NCBI RefSeq assembly: GCF_005083345.1
Contig: NZ_CP034888.1
Location: 124,001-188,000, forward strand
Source of the DNA: Buchnera aphidicola (Aphis nasturtii)
GTDB taxonomy: Bacteria > Pseudomonadota > Gammaproteobacteria > Enterobacterales > Enterobacteriaceae
Direction: 5' to 3'
Length of the DNA stretch: 64,000 bases
Under the pieces are notes generated by a model. The model was given only the letters and a program-made list of their open reading frames with translations, had not been told where the DNA came from and did no database searches. The translations under genes were made by a program, and so were the position numbers. Positions 54,420-64,000 of the stretch are shown in pieces; positions within the stretch are counted from its first letter, which is position 1; every line of letters starts with the position of its first letter.

Positions 54420-54499
54420 CATCCTAGCAATTATTGATATTTAATGTTTTTAAAAATTTATATAAATATATAAAATTTTTTTTAAAATAAGCTGAAAAT

Positions 54500-55747
54500 A
54501 TGTGTAAAAAAAATTTTTCTTTTTCTATGTGGATTAAATATTTAGAAAAATTAGAGAAAAAAAATCAAATTAATTTAATAGATATCAAAAATATTGCAAA
54601 AAAATTAAATTTATTAAATTTAAAATCTTTTTTTTTTACTATCGGAGGAACTAACGGTAAAGGTACAACCTGCGCTATGTTAGAGAGATTTTTATTAGAT
54701 TCAGGCTATACAGTTGGTTTATATACCTCTCCACATCTTTTAAATTTTAAAGAACGTATTAAAATTAATGGATTATATCTAAATGAAATGCAATATATTG
54801 AAGCTTTTTATACTATACATTCTGCCAAATTCAATTATTCTTTAAGTTATTTTGAATTTATTACATTGACAGCTTTATTTTTATTTAAACAATATTCATT
54901 AGATGTTGTTATATTAGAAGTTGGTTTAGGCGGAAGATTAGATGCAACTAATATTATAGACTCAAATATATCTATAATTACTAATATCGGTATAGATCAT
55001 ACTTCTGTTTTAGGTATAAATCGATTTAGTATAGCTCGTGAAAAAGCAGGAATTTTTAGAAAAAATAAAATTGCTGTAATTGGAGAAAAAAATCTTCCAA
55101 ATTCTCTATATCAAGAAGCTCAAAAAAATCAAACAATATTAAAAATAATTCATCAAGATTGGCATTGGAAAGAATGGAATAATAGCTGGAGTTTCACTCA
55201 TCCAAATATAAAACTATACAACTTGCCGATTCCTAAAATACCATTACCAAATGTCGCAATTGCTTTGTCAGCATTGTTTTATTCTAATCTTAAAGTTAAT
55301 AAAGCAATACTAAGTAATTCAATATCTGAAGTGCAATTACAAGGTAGGTTTCAGATTATCTCTTATTCTCCTATTGTGATTCTTGATGTTGCTCATAATT
55401 CTCATGCTTCTTCATATCTTGCTCAAAAAATTAATCAAATGGATATACAAGGGAAAATATATGCAATATTTGGTGTTTTTAAAGACAAAGATATTTTATC
55501 CATTATTTCTCCGTTAAAAGATAAAGTTTATTATTGGTATGTATCTATTTTGCCGACAGATCGAAGCGCGACTATTAATCAGTTGAAAAAAAATTTACCT
55601 AATCAAAATGCATTTTTTTTTAGCAGTGTTTATCATGCTTGGAATGATTTAAAAAAAACATTAACTAAAAAAGATATAGTGTTAGTTTTTGGATCTTTTA
55701 TGACTGTTGCGGAATTTATTTCTATCAAAAATAAAGAAATAAAATGA
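54500..55747 (+). CDS. folC: Bifunctional dihydrofolate synthase/folylpolyglutamate synthase
   Basis: Adds glutamate to dihydropteroate and to folates. 415 residues (E. coli 422). ATP-binding FTIGGTNGKGTTCAMLE (about 48-64), YTSPHLLNFKERI, VVILEVGLGGRLDATNI, and NIGIDHTSVLG are typical Mur-ligase-family motifs. LDVAHNSHA in the C-domain matches. Weak ribosome-binding site (AAGCTGAAA). Followed after 30 bases by cvpA, as in the E. coli folC-dedD-cvpA order with dedD lost. Confidence 0.95.
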   Translation: MCKKNFSFSMWIKYLEKLEKKNQINLIDIKNIAKKLNLLNLKSFFFTIGGTNGKGTTCAMLERFLLDSGYTVGLYTSPHLLNFKERIKINGLYLNEMQYIEAFYTIHSAKFNYSLSYFEFITLTALFLFKQYSLDVVILEVGLGGRLDATNIIDSNISIITNIGIDHTSVLGINRFSIAREKAGIFRKNKIAVIGEKNLPNSLYQEAQKNQTILKIIHQDWHWKEWNNSWSFTHPNIKLYNLPIPKIPLPNVAIALSALFYSNLKVNKAILSNSISEVQLQGRFQIISYSPIVILDVAHNSHASSYLAQKINQMDIQGKIYAIFGVFKDKDILSIISPLKDKVYYWYVSILPTDRSATINQLKKNLPNQNAFFFSSVYHAWNDLKKTLTKKDIVLVFGSFMTVAEFISIKNKEIK

Positions 55748-55777
55748 TAATATAATAATATTATTTTTGGAAAAACT

Positions 55778-56223
55778 ATGATTTTAATAGATTTTATTGT
55801 TCTTATTATTATTTTTTTTTCTGTTTTCTTAGGAATATTAAAAGGTTTTTTAAAAGATTTTACATCTACTGTATTTTGGATTTTTTTTGTTTATTTTTTT
55901 GTTAATTATGTATATTTTAGTAAATTTTATCCTAATATTTTCTTAAAAAATGAAAATTATTTAGTAATTTTAATTATTATTGTTTTTTTTTTATTATTAA
56001 AATATTATTAAATTTTATTTCTAATAAAATAATTAAAAAATTTAAATTGTTATATATTAATATAATTTTAGGAAGTATATTTGGTTTATTTCGTGGAATA
56101 ATATTAATCTTTTTTATACTAATTTGTGTTAAACAATGTAGTAATACTGTTTATTTAATTTTATTAAATAAATCTTTTTTTATTAATTTATTTTTTGTAA
56201 TAATTTTAAATTATAAATTCTGA
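55778..56223 (+). pseudogene. cvpA: Colicin V production protein homologue, one-base frameshift in poly(T)
   Basis: Inner-membrane protein of the CvpA family. The ATG at 55778 opens a 77-codon frame (MILIDFIVLIIIFF, GILKGFLKDF) that stops at 56009-56011. The C-terminal half continues in another frame to TGA 56221-56223: KILLNFISNKIIKKFK, ILGSIFGLFRGIILIFF, matching the E. coli segment containing LGVCFGALRG. The frames meet around a T10 tract (55983-55992); one more T restores a continuous protein of about 148 residues (E. coli 162). It may be a young pseudogene or be rescued by transcriptional slippage; a homopolymer sequencing error is also possible. purF, next in E. coli, is absent. Confidence 0.75.
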
Positions 56224-56246
56224 TATTTAATTATTTTTTAAAAATA

Positions 56247-56282
56247 CTAAGCACATTATTTTTAAAGATATAGTGTGCTTAG
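56247..56282 (-). terminator. Terminator of prs
   Basis: CTAAGCACA (56247-56255) / TGTGCTTAG (56274-56282), a 9-bp stem with an 18-base loop, 10 bases after the prs stop. On the minus strand the stem is followed by TATTTTTAAA. Confidence 0.75.
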
Positions 56283-56292
56283 AATGAATTTT

Positions 56293-57240
56293 TTAATGTT
56301 CAAACATTGCAGAAATAGATTCTTCGTTACTAATTCGTCTTATAGCTTCTGCTAACATTCCAGCTAATGTTAGAGTTCGTACGTTTGGCAATAACCTAAT
56401 TTTTTCTTGTAATGGTATAGTATCACAAACAACGACTTCATCAATGACAGAGCATTTTAAATTTTCCGGCGCTTTACCTGAAAAAATAGGATGTGTAGCA
56501 TATGCGAACACTCTTTTTGCTCCTCTTTCTTTAAGGGCTTCTGCAGCTTTACAAAGTGTTCCTCCAGTATCAATCATATCATCAACCAAAATACAATCTC
56601 GATTTGCAACATCTCCAATAATATTCATAACTTGAGAAATATTAGGACGAGGTCTTCTTTTATCTATAATTGCCATATCAGTATCATAAAGAAGCTTTGC
56701 AATTGCCCTAGCTCTAATAACACCTCCAATATCAGGTGATACAACGATGGGATTTTTTAATTCTCTTTGTAACATATCTTCTAAGAGAATTAAACTACCG
56801 AATACATTATCTACAGGTACATCAAAAAAACCTTGAATTTGTTCAGCATGTAAATCTACTGTTAATACACGATCTACTCCGATACTAGATAAAAAGTCAG
56901 CTACAACTTTAGCTGTAATTGGAACACGTGCGGATCTTACACGCCTGTCTTGACGTGAATATCCAAAATATGGAATTACTGCAGTAATTCTGCCAGCTGA
57001 AGCTCTTCTTAGAGCATCTATCATTACAACAAGTTCCATAATATTATCATTGGTAGGAGAACAAGTTGATTGTATGATAAAGACATCACTTCCTCTAACG
57101 TTTTCATTAATTTGAACACTAATTTCGCCATCACTAAATCGTCCTACAGATGCATTTCCTAAATTTATATAAAGTCGATGAGCAATAAATTTTGCTAGTT
57201 TTGGAATAGAATTTCCAGCAAATAATTTCATATCTGGCAT
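56293..57240 (-). CDS. prs: Ribose-phosphate pyrophosphokinase (PRPP synthase)
   Basis: Makes PRPP for nucleotide, histidine, tryptophan and NAD synthesis. 315 residues, the same as E. coli. [13 protein letters not shown] start, [20 protein letters not shown], the [17 protein letters not shown] flexible region, and the PRPP loop [17 protein letters not shown] are all intact. Codons are less A+T-extreme than in neighbours, suggesting strong constraint. Downstream of ispE by 22 bases, as in E. coli. Confidence 0.97.
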   Translation of the reverse strand: MPDMKLFAGNSIPKLAKFIAHRLYINLGNASVGRFSDGEISVQINENVRGSDVFIIQSTCSPTNDNIMELVVMIDALRRASAGRITAVIPYFGYSRQDRRVRSARVPITAKVVADFLSSIGVDRVLTVDLHAEQIQGFFDVPVDNVFGSLILLEDMLQRELKNPIVVSPDIGGVIRARAIAKLLYDTDMAIIDKRRPRPNISQVMNIIGDVANRDCILVDDMIDTGGTLCKAAEALKERGAKRVFAYATHPIFSGKAPENLKCSVIDEVVVCDTIPLQEKIRLLPNVRTLTLAGMLAEAIRRISNEESISAMFEH

Positions 57241-57262
57241 AAAAAACCTTGTTTTTTATTTT

Positions 57263-58159
57263 TTATTTTAATATTGATTTTGAATTCAAAATATGAGTAT
57301 TTCTTTTATAAAAAACTTGATGTAATGAAGAAGTATTAACACCTTTAGCAATAAATCCTTTTACGTTCTGAGGAAGTAAAGAAAATATTTTTTGTGCAGA
57401 TGTTTTATCATCAAATTCTGAAAAAACACAGGATCCTGTTCCAGTTATTCGAGTAGGCGCATAAAGAGATAGTACAGAAAGTAATGTTTTTATTTTTTTG
57501 AATTTATTACTTACTATATCTTCAAAATCGTTACTAAATCGAGATTTTAAAAGTAATTTTATTGGTTTTTTTTGACTTGTACTCTTAAGTAAAGAATTAG
57601 AAAATATACTTTTTGTTAAAATATGAATTTTAGGATAGACGACTAGATACCATTTTTCTTTTCTTTGAATAGGATGTAATATTTCGCCTATTCCTTCAAC
57701 AATAGATGTTTTACCCATAATAAATGCTGGAACATCTGATCCTATTTTAAGACTAAATTTTGCTAATTCTTCTAACGTAAATTGTGTTTTCCATAGTTCA
57801 TTTAATACAATTAATACTGTTGCAGCATTAGATGAACCGCCTCCCAGTCCACTTCCCATAGGTATTTTTTTGTTTAAAAATATTCTTGCTCCAAGAGTAT
57901 TACAATTTGTTTTTGCATATAGCAGTGCTTTTGATTTTAACAACTTTGCTGCTCTAATAATAGTATTTTCTGTTGTTAAAATTAGTTTTTTCGCAGTAAA
58001 TAATTCAATATTTCCAGTATTATTTACAATTATTTTTAATGTATCGCCATAATTAAGAAATTGAAATAAACTTTGGATGTAATGGTAATTATCTGAACGA
58101 ACACCCGTAACGTATAAAAATAAGTTAATTTTTGCAGGAGAAGGCCATATATATGTCAT
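57263..58159 (-). CDS. ispE: 4-diphosphocytidyl-2-C-methyl-D-erythritol kinase
   Basis: GHMP-family kinase of the MEP isoprenoid pathway. 298 residues (E. coli 283), with a slightly longer C-terminus. WPSPAKINLFLYVTG at the start contains the catalytic Lys; the ATP loop is PMGSGLGGGSSNAATVL (about 97-113); GSDVPAFIMG follows, and GTGSCVF is the late motif. First gene of ispE-prs, divergent from prfA across 190 A+T-rich bases. In E. coli lolB and hemA lie between ispE and prfA; both are absent here. Confidence 0.95.
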   Translation of the reverse strand: MTYIWPSPAKINLFLYVTGVRSDNYHYIQSLFQFLNYGDTLKIIVNNTGNIELFTAKKLILTTENTIIRAAKLLKSKALLYAKTNCNTLGARIFLNKKIPMGSGLGGGSSNAATVLIVLNELWKTQFTLEELAKFSLKIGSDVPAFIMGKTSIVEGIGEILHPIQRKEKWYLVVYPKIHILTKSIFSNSLLKSTSQKKPIKLLLKSRFSNDFEDIVSNKFKKIKTLLSVLSLYAPTRITGTGSCVFSEFDDKTSAQKIFSLLPQNVKGFIAKGVNTSSLHQVFYKRNTHILNSKSILK

Positions 58160-58349
58160 TTTGTATTTATTTTTAAAAAATTATTTTTATGTTAATATTT
58201 ATTAAAATTATACTGAAAATTATTAAAAATGATATAATCATTTTAATTGGAAGATTTTAATTTTTCATCATTAGAAAGATATTATTTTATTTCAAGTATA
58301 TAAATATTATTTGAGTTGTTTTATTGGATTTGAAAAAGGATGATATTGT

Positions 58350-59435
58350 ATGAATCCCTCTATTATTAATAAATTAAAATCTTTGAAATATCGTTGTCAA
58401 GAAATTGAAGTGCTACTTACTCAAAAAGATACTATATCGGATCAGAACAAGTTGAGAATCTTATCTCAAGAATATTTAAAACTTTCTGAAATCGTTAAAT
58501 ATTTTATTGAATGGGAAAAAATAGAACGTGATATTAAAAATGTTCATTCTTTATTTGATGATAGAGAATTCTATGATATAGCAAAAGAAGAATATCATAT
58601 ACTTAAACAACAAAAAAAAAAAATAGAGAGACAAATTCAAAGATTATTATTACCTGAAGACCCTAATGATCGGCATAGTTGTTTAATAGAAATTCGAGCA
58701 GCTACAGGTGGGGATGAATCGTCTATTTTCGCAGGTCAATTATGTAGAATGTATATAAGATATGCAGAAAGTCATATGTGGAAAACAAAAATTATGAGTT
58801 CCAGTGAAAATGAAAAAGGAGGATTTAAGGAAATTATCGTTAAAATTACAGGAAAAGGTGCTTCTGGTCGATTAAAATTTGAATCAGGAGGACATCGTGT
58901 ACAGCGAGTTCCAGAAACTGAGTCACAAGGAAGAGTTCATACCTCCACTTGTACTATTGCTGTAATGCCTGTTCTTCCTAAAACAGAAAAAGAAGAAATT
59001 ATTCTATCTGATTTAAAAATTGATACATTTCGTTCTTCTGGAGCGGGCGGTCAACACGTAAATACTACTGATTCAGCAATTAGAATTACTCATCTTCCTA
59101 CTGGATGTGTAGTAGAATGCCAGGATGAAAGATCACAACATAAAAATAAAGCAAAAGCTTTATCTATTTTGTCTGCTCGCTTATATGCTTCAAAATTAGA
59201 AAAAAGCCAACAGGAAAATTCTTCTACGAGACGAATCTTATTAGGAAGTGGTGCAAGATCAGATAAAAACAGAACATATAATTTTCCTCAAAATAGAATT
59301 ACAGATCATAGAATTAATTTAACTATATATAAATTAGACGAAGTATTGGAGGGAAAATTAGATTTTCTTATTAAACCAATAACCCAAGAATATCAAGCAG
59401 ATATGCTGGCTTCTTTATGTAAGCTTAAAACATGA
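58350..59435 (+). CDS. prfA: Peptide chain release factor 1
   Basis: Terminates translation at UAA and UAG. 361 residues (E. coli 360). Domain 1 coiled-coil (about 1-95); the stop-codon tripeptide region lies in [19 protein letters not shown]; the GGQ motif is in [15 protein letters not shown] (about 225-239). An in-frame A12 tract (58612-58623) encodes lysines in the coiled-coil and is a slippage risk. AAAAGGATG upstream supports the start. Stop overlaps prmC (ATGA). Confidence 0.97.
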   Translation: MNPSIINKLKSLKYRCQEIEVLLTQKDTISDQNKLRILSQEYLKLSEIVKYFIEWEKIERDIKNVHSLFDDREFYDIAKEEYHILKQQKKKIERQIQRLLLPEDPNDRHSCLIEIRAATGGDESSIFAGQLCRMYIRYAESHMWKTKIMSSSENEKGGFKEIIVKITGKGASGRLKFESGGHRVQRVPETESQGRVHTSTCTIAVMPVLPKTEKEEIILSDLKIDTFRSSGAGGQHVNTTDSAIRITHLPTGCVVECQDERSQHKNKAKALSILSARLYASKLEKSQQENSSTRRILLGSGARSDKNRTYNFPQNRITDHRINLTIYKLDEVLEGKLDFLIKPITQEYQADMLASLCKLKT

Positions 59436-60259
59436 AAATATATCAATGGTTAAAACAAACAATTAAAAAATTTTCTCATTTTGAACATCCTCAATATGAA
59501 GCGGAAATATTATTAAGTTATGCATTAAAACGTTCGCGTTCTTGGATTATAGCTTTTGATAGAATAGAATTAAATGAATTTAATCAAAAAATATTAAAAA
59601 ATCTTGTTCATCGTCGGTCACGAGGCGAACCCATGGCTTATATATTAGGAAAAAAAGATTTTTGGTCTTTATCTTTACGTGTATCTCCAGATACTTTGAT
59701 TCCTAGGCCTGATACAGAAATTTTAGTTGAACAAGTATTATCTAAAATTGATAATAATCAAATGCATATTCTTGATTTAGGAACTGGTTGTGGAGCTATC
59801 GCGTTAGCACTTGCAAGTGTTTGTTCAAGTTTCAAGATTATGGCTGTTGACAATTCAAAGAAAGCCATTAAAATAGCTAAAACAAATGCATTAGAATTGC
59901 AGTTAAACAATATTACTTTTTTTTATAGTAACTGGTTCTCACATATACATAATAAATTTAATATTATTGTGAGTAATCCTCCATATATTAGTTTAAAAGA
60001 AATGAAAATTTTTAAAAAAAATCTTGTTTTTGAACCAGTTAATGCATTGTTGTCAGAAAATAATGGATTAAAAGATATTGAATTAATTATACAGAAAGCA
60101 AAAAGTTACTTGTTTCATAAAGGTTGGCTTTTTATTGAACATGGATGGAAACAAAAATTAAAAGTGCAATTTTTATTTAAAAAATATAATTTTTTTAGCA
60201 TAAAATCTTATAAAGATTATGGAGGTAATGATCGTGTTACTATTGGTCAAAAAAAATAG
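59432..60259 (+). CDS. prmC: Peptide chain release factor N5-glutamine methyltransferase
   Basis: Methylates the GGQ glutamine of release factors, including the product of the gene it overlaps. 275 residues (E. coli 277). N-terminal helical domain includes [21 protein letters not shown] motif [16 protein letters not shown] (about 112-127); catalytic NPPY in [10 protein letters not shown]. Start overlaps the prfA stop, so production of the two is coupled. Confidence 0.96.
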   Translation: MKIYQWLKQTIKKFSHFEHPQYEAEILLSYALKRSRSWIIAFDRIELNEFNQKILKNLVHRRSRGEPMAYILGKKDFWSLSLRVSPDTLIPRPDTEILVEQVLSKIDNNQMHILDLGTGCGAIALALASVCSSFKIMAVDNSKKAIKIAKTNALELQLNNITFFYSNWFSHIHNKFNIIVSNPPYISLKEMKIFKKNLVFEPVNALLSENNGLKDIELIIQKAKSYLFHKGWLFIEHGWKQKLKVQFLFKKYNFFSIKSYKDYGGNDRVTIGQKK

Positions 60260-60383
60260 TGATATTTTTTAGAAAGTTATATAAAAATTTTGAATCTAAA
60301 AATATAATTAAATATTTTTTTATTGAAATATTTTAAAAATCAATTTTAATTTCTTTATTACCTATAAATATTAATACAATAAT

Positions 60384-61193
60384 ATGAAATCTTTTTCAAA
60401 AAATAATTTATCTAAGTTATCATTATTTGATTCTATTATAGCTGCATCTCATTTTATTCGAAAAGATTTTCCTACAGATGCTGTAATTTTAGACATGCGA
60501 AATAAAATTCAAGAAGCAAAATCTTATGTTTTATCTGAAATAGAGCCAAATAAAAAGCTAAAAAAATTATTAAATTTATTTTATAAAAAATGGAATTTTG
60601 GAAGTGCAAGCGGTATTTATAAAATTTCAGATGTATTATGGATTGATAATGTTCTAAAAACTAAACATGGAACTGCAGTATCTTTAGGTGTACTTTTATT
60701 ACATATTGCAACAGAATTACAATTACCATTAAATCCTGTAGCATTCCCTACACAATTAATATTAAGAGCTGATTGGTCAGATAAAAAAAAGTGGCTCATT
60801 AATCCATTTAACGGCGATATATTAGATCAACATACATTAGAAGTATGGTTAAAAGGAAATATTAGTCCAACAGCTGAGTTATATGAAAATGATTTATATC
60901 AAGCTGAATCTATTACTGTTTTTCGAAAAATGCTAAATACTTTAAAGTCAGCTTTAATGGAAGAAAAAAATATGGAATTAGCGTTGAATGTTAGTAATGT
61001 TCTTCTACAAATAGATCCTAATGATCCATATGAAATTCGTGATAGAGGGTTAATTTATGCCAACTTAGACTGCAATCATATTGCCTTGAAGGATTTACTG
61101 TATTTCGTTGAAAATTGCCCAGAAGATCCTATTAGCGAAATAATTAAAGTTCAAATACATGCAATTGAACAAAAAAAAATGATATTGCATTAA
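60384..61193 (+). CDS. ychA: Transglutaminase-like/TPR protein YchA (SirB1 family)
   Basis: 269 residues, the same length as E. coli YchA, which follows prmC there (after ychQ). The N-terminal two thirds is the SirB1/transglutaminase-like_2 domain (GIYKISDVLWIDNVLKTKHGTAVSLGVLLL). The C-terminal part holds TPR-like helices (ALNVSNVLLQIDPNDPYEIRDRG and repeat). The usual cysteine of catalytic transglutaminases is not evident. Biochemical role is unknown; its conservation next to prfA-prmC suggests a link with translation or cell wall that the sequence does not prove. Confidence 0.9.
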   Translation: MKSFSKNNLSKLSLFDSIIAASHFIRKDFPTDAVILDMRNKIQEAKSYVLSEIEPNKKLKKLLNLFYKKWNFGSASGIYKISDVLWIDNVLKTKHGTAVSLGVLLLHIATELQLPLNPVAFPTQLILRADWSDKKKWLINPFNGDILDQHTLEVWLKGNISPTAELYENDLYQAESITVFRKMLNTLKSALMEEKNMELALNVSNVLLQIDPNDPYEIRDRGLIYANLDCNHIALKDLLYFVENCPEDPISEIIKVQIHAIEQKKMILH

Positions 61194-61201
61194 TATAAAA
61201 T

Positions 61202-62008
61202 TTATCCGATAGTAATGATACTTCTTTTATGCTGCGTACTGAAATAAAGTTTTTCAATTATTTTCTTGTCTAATGTATTGATTTGTTTACCTTCTAAATA
61301 GGAATCAATTATATTATATTTAACACCTAGAGAAATTTCATCTGGTTTTTGTGGATTATTATCTTCGAGATCTGCTGTCGGTGTTTTAAGGTATAAATTT
61401 TTAGGACAATGTAATTCTTTTAGTAACAATTGCACTTGTCTTTTATTAAGTTGAGATATAAGATTAATATCTGTTCCATGATCTCCATGTTTAGTAAAAA
61501 AACCTGTAATTATTTCTACTGCATTTCCTGTTCCTATAACTATTCCATTGTACATTGCAGCGATGCTATATTGTACTTTCATTCTTTCTCTTGCTTTTTC
61601 ATTGCCTTTAACATAATCTGAAATTTTTATTCCTGCTGTATTTAATGATAATTCACTGCTTAAAACAGCTTTTTTTATATTGATTGTAAAAATTTTATCT
61701 GGATTGATGAAATTAATTACTTTTTTACAATCTTCTTCGTCTTTTTGAATACCATATGGTAATCTTAATGCGATAAATTGATAAGATGAATTTTTTTTTT
61801 CCTTACGTAATTGATCAATTGTTATTTGGCATAATTTTCCTGTTAATGTCGAATCTTGACCTCCACTAATAGCTACAATTAAAGATTTTAAATGAATATT
61901 TTGAAGCAAATATTTTTTTAAGTGTATAATACGATTTTTAATTTCTATTTTTGGTATAATTATTGGTTTTACATTTACTAGTTTAATAATTTTTTTTTGT
62001 AATATCAT
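61202..62008 (-). CDS. nadE: NH3-dependent NAD+ synthetase
   Basis: Amidates nicotinate adenine dinucleotide to NAD+. 268 residues (E. coli 275). The PP-loop SGGQDS is at 48-53 within [58 protein letters not shown] and [17 protein letters not shown] are conserved. No glutaminase domain is present, so ammonia is the donor. Convergent with ychA, only 8 bases apart. A T10 tract (61791-61800) is read in frame as lysines. Confidence 0.96.
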   Translation of the reverse strand: MILQKKIIKLVNVKPIIIPKIEIKNRIIHLKKYLLQNIHLKSLIVAISGGQDSTLTGKLCQITIDQLRKEKKNSSYQFIALRLPYGIQKDEEDCKKVINFINPDKIFTINIKKAVLSSELSLNTAGIKISDYVKGNEKARERMKVQYSIAAMYNGIVIGTGNAVEIITGFFTKHGDHGTDINLISQLNKRQVQLLLKELHCPKNLYLKTPTADLEDNNPQKPDEISLGVKYNIIDSYLEGKQINTLDKKIIEKLYFSTQHKRSIITIG

Positions 62009-62179
62009 GTTGTATTTAGCTTTAAATTAATAAAAATGTTATAAAAATATTTATTTTTTAATAGATTATCTTGTTTAAAATTAATGATTATATTATATAT
62101 TAAAATTAATAATTTTTAAAATATGTATTAAAAAATTATTTTTACTTTTTAGAATTTAATAAAACATCGGTAAAAAATA

Positions 62180-63385
62180 TTGAATAATTTAATTTTTGTA
62201 CTAAATTGTGGTAGTTCTTCTATAAAATTTTCTATATTAAATCCACAAAATAAAAAAAAGTATTTATCTGGTTTAGTAGAATGTTTATTTTTAAAAAAAA
62301 CATATATTAAATGGGAGTATTCAGGAGTAAAATATAAAAAATATATAGGTTCTTATATATCTCATGAACATGCTTTAAATTTTATTTTAAATCAAGTTTT
62401 GTCAAAAGAACAGAATTTATATAATAATATTATTGGAATAGGACATAGAGTAGTTCATGGTGGAAATAAAATAAATCAATCTGTTTTAATTAATGATGAA
62501 ATTATAAGTTTTATCGAACAAGCTATTCCTTTTGCTCCATTACATAATCCTGCAAATTTAATAGGAATTAAAATAGCTATAGAAAAATTTCCTGTTTTAT
62601 CAAATAAAAATATAGCAGTTTTTGATACTTCTTTTTATCAGAAAATGCCTAAAACTTCATTTTTATATGCTATTCCTTATATTTTTTATAAGAAATATCA
62701 TATTCGACGTTATGGAGCTCATGGAATTAGTCATGATTATGTATCACATGAAGCATCTATTATATTAAATAAAAATTTTAGTTCATTAAATGTTATAACA
62801 TGTCATTTAGGTAATGGATGTTCTGTTGCTGCTATCCGAAATGGAGTTTGTGTAGATACCTCTATGGGTTTAACACCTTTAGAAGGTTTAGTAATGGGTA
62901 CTCGAAGTGGCGACATAGATCCTTCTATTATTTTCTTTATGCATCAAAAAATTGGTATAAGTATTGATCAAATTAATACAATACTAAGTAAGGAATCTGG
63001 CTTATTAGGATTAAGTGGAATCAGTAGTGACTTTCGTTATCTCGAAAAAAATTACTCTTCTAATAAGGACGTAAGATTATCTGTAGATATTTTTTGTCAT
63101 CGGTTATCTAAATACATTGCTTCTTATATTTGTTTGATGGATAAACATTTAGATGCAGTTGTATTTACTGGCGGAATTGGTGAAAATGTATCATTGATTA
63201 GACAAATCACTTTATCAAAATTGCATTTAATAGGTGTAAAAATTGATATAGAAAAAAATATGTTAATTAAAAATGGAAAAGTAGGATTAATTAGCAAAAA
63301 TAATTCTATTCCAGTTTTAGTTATTCCGACAGACGAAGAGTTATTAATAGCAAAAAAAACAATGAAAATAATTAGTTCAATATAA
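62180..63385 (+). CDS. ackA: Acetate kinase, UUG start
   Basis: Converts acetyl phosphate and ADP to acetate and ATP. 401 residues (E. coli 400). The start is a TTG at 62180; an in-frame TAA at 62171-62173 excludes any ATG upstream, and the product lines up with E. coli from the first residues (FVLNCGSSSIKFS). GHRVVHGG, FAPLHNPA, FDTSFYQKMP, RRYGAHGISH, CHLGNGCSVAAI, GTRSGDIDP and FTGGIGENV are intact. Forms a pair with pta 40 bases downstream. Confidence 0.95.
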   Translation: MNNLIFVLNCGSSSIKFSILNPQNKKKYLSGLVECLFLKKTYIKWEYSGVKYKKYIGSYISHEHALNFILNQVLSKEQNLYNNIIGIGHRVVHGGNKINQSVLINDEIISFIEQAIPFAPLHNPANLIGIKIAIEKFPVLSNKNIAVFDTSFYQKMPKTSFLYAIPYIFYKKYHIRRYGAHGISHDYVSHEASIILNKNFSSLNVITCHLGNGCSVAAIRNGVCVDTSMGLTPLEGLVMGTRSGDIDPSIIFFMHQKIGISIDQINTILSKESGLLGLSGISSDFRYLEKNYSSNKDVRLSVDIFCHRLSKYIASYICLMDKHLDAVVFTGGIGENVSLIRQITLSKLHLIGVKIDIEKNMLIKNGKVGLISKNNSIPVLVIPTDEELLIAKKTMKIISSI

Positions 63386-63425
63386 TTATTTATGAGTTTT
63401 AACATTTTAAGATAATAAGAATATT

Positions 63426-64000
63426 ATGCGACGTATTATAATGTTAGTGCCTTTAAATGAAAATGTTAGTTTAACAACTATTACTTTGAGTTTAATTGAT
63501 TTAATTAGTAAAAAAATAAAAAATAATTGTTTTAAATCTTTTTTTTATTTTTCTCTCATAGATAATTCAATAGATCAAACTAAATTTATTATTAATAAAT
63601 ATTTTTTAAATCATATCGTGACCTTAAAAAATATAGATTTTTCAAATCAATATTTTAATTCTGATAAATATCACATACTTATTAATCAAGTTATAGAACA
63701 ATGTAATACAAAACAAGATGTTAATGGATTGATCTTGATTCAAGGTATAAATAGAAAGGAGCATCCTGATTTTAATAAAATAAATTATGAAATCTCTCAA
63801 AATGTAAATGCTGAAGTAATATTTTTAGAAAATTTAAAAGAATATTCTTTAGAATATATTAATAAAAAAGAGAATGAAATAAAAGTATTTTTAAAATATA
63901 ATAAATATAAAAAAGTTTTAGGTTTTATTTTTAATAATATAAATTCTCCTTTTTTAGAAAAACAATATGATTTTATAGAAAAATTAAATATTTTATATAA
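63426..64000 (+). CDS. pta: Phosphate acetyltransferase, 3' end outside window
   Basis: Interconverts acetyl-CoA and acetyl phosphate; partner of AckA. The ATG at 63426 opens a frame of 191 codons to the window edge without interruption. It begins MRRIIMLVP, like E. coli Pta (SRIIMLIP), and later has GLILIQGINRKEHPDFNKINYEI, aligning with VLVEGLV...NYEIA in the P-loop-like N-terminal domain. This domain is much diverged: the phosphate-binding loop (GTSVGLTS in E. coli) reads LNENVSLTT, lacking its glycines. The catalytic C-terminal domain lies outside the window. Identity rests on position and the N-terminal match. Confidence 0.9.
   Translation, partial: MRRIIMLVPLNENVSLTTITLSLIDLISKKIKNNCFKSFFYFSLIDNSIDQTKFIINKYFLNHIVTLKNIDFSNQYFNSDKYHILINQVIEQCNTKQDVNGLILIQGINRKEHPDFNKINYEISQNVNAEVIFLENLKEYSLEYINKKENEIKVFLKYNKYKKVLGFIFNNINSPFLEKQYDFIEKLNILY

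Noticed and set aside
54002-54430. 142-codon minus-strand ORF opposite alx
   Set aside because: Antisense to a clear TerC-family gene, with low-complexity Ile/Lys/Asn content; no credible ribosome-binding site or homology.

Overview
The window is a dense, strongly A+T-rich bacterial segment with very short intergenic gaps, frequent stop/start overlaps, and proteins that all align best from memory with Enterobacterales (E. coli) orthologues but are Lys/Asn/Ile/Phe-rich. Gene content and order (tyrS, sufA, ydiK, aroH, thrS-infC-rpmI-rplT-pheST-ihfA, queA-tgt-yajC, glySQ, folE, nfo, rplY, yabI, surA-ksgA-apaH, folA, carBA, dapB, ispH-lspA-ileS-ribF, rpsT, dnaJK, nuoA-N, alx, folC, cvpA, prs-ispE, prfA-prmC, ychA, nadE, ackA-pta) are those of Buchnera aphidicola, the obligate aphid endosymbiont. 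The species or host cannot be fixed from sequence alone.

Layout. 1-4.3 kb: 3' part of tyrS (cut by the window edge), sufA, ydiK, and aroH behind a 397-nt leader. 4.4-11.5 kb: translation block thrS-infC-rpmI-rplT-pheS-pheT-ihfA. 11.5-14.1 kb: queA, tgt, yajC. 14.1-19.2 kb: glyQ-glyS, folE, nfo, rplY. 19.3-38.2 kb: a mirror-image, gene-poor copy of the E. coli dnaK to yabI region with every relative orientation kept. 38.5-53.4 kb: the complete respiratory complex I operon with the enterobacterial nuoCD fusion. 53.5-56.2 kb: alx, folC and a frameshifted cvpA. 56.3-63.4 kb: prs-ispE, prfA-prmC, ychA, nadE, ackA. The 5' part of pta runs off the right edge.

Function. Most genes serve core processes: seven aminoacyl-tRNA synthetase genes for five enzymes (TyrS, ThrS, PheST, GlyQS, IleS), ribosomal proteins and factors, chaperones, complex I, and acetate/acetyl-phosphate metabolism. 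Others feed amino acid and cofactor supply (aroH, carAB, dapB, ribF, nadE, ispE/ispH). There are no mobile elements, CRISPR arrays, rRNAs or recognisable tRNAs. I found no undescribed defence or biosynthetic system.

The most interesting signals are of genome decay and residual regulation. nuoE and cvpA are each broken by one base at long homopolymer tracts, a situation known in Buchnera to be compensated by slippage during transcription. A near-perfect sigma-32 promoter survives before dnaK, and a 13-bp GC-rich hairpin separates dnaK from dnaJ. The rare start codons of infC (AUU), rpsT (UUG) and carA (UUG) are conserved. Mutually exclusive pairings are possible in the aroH leader.
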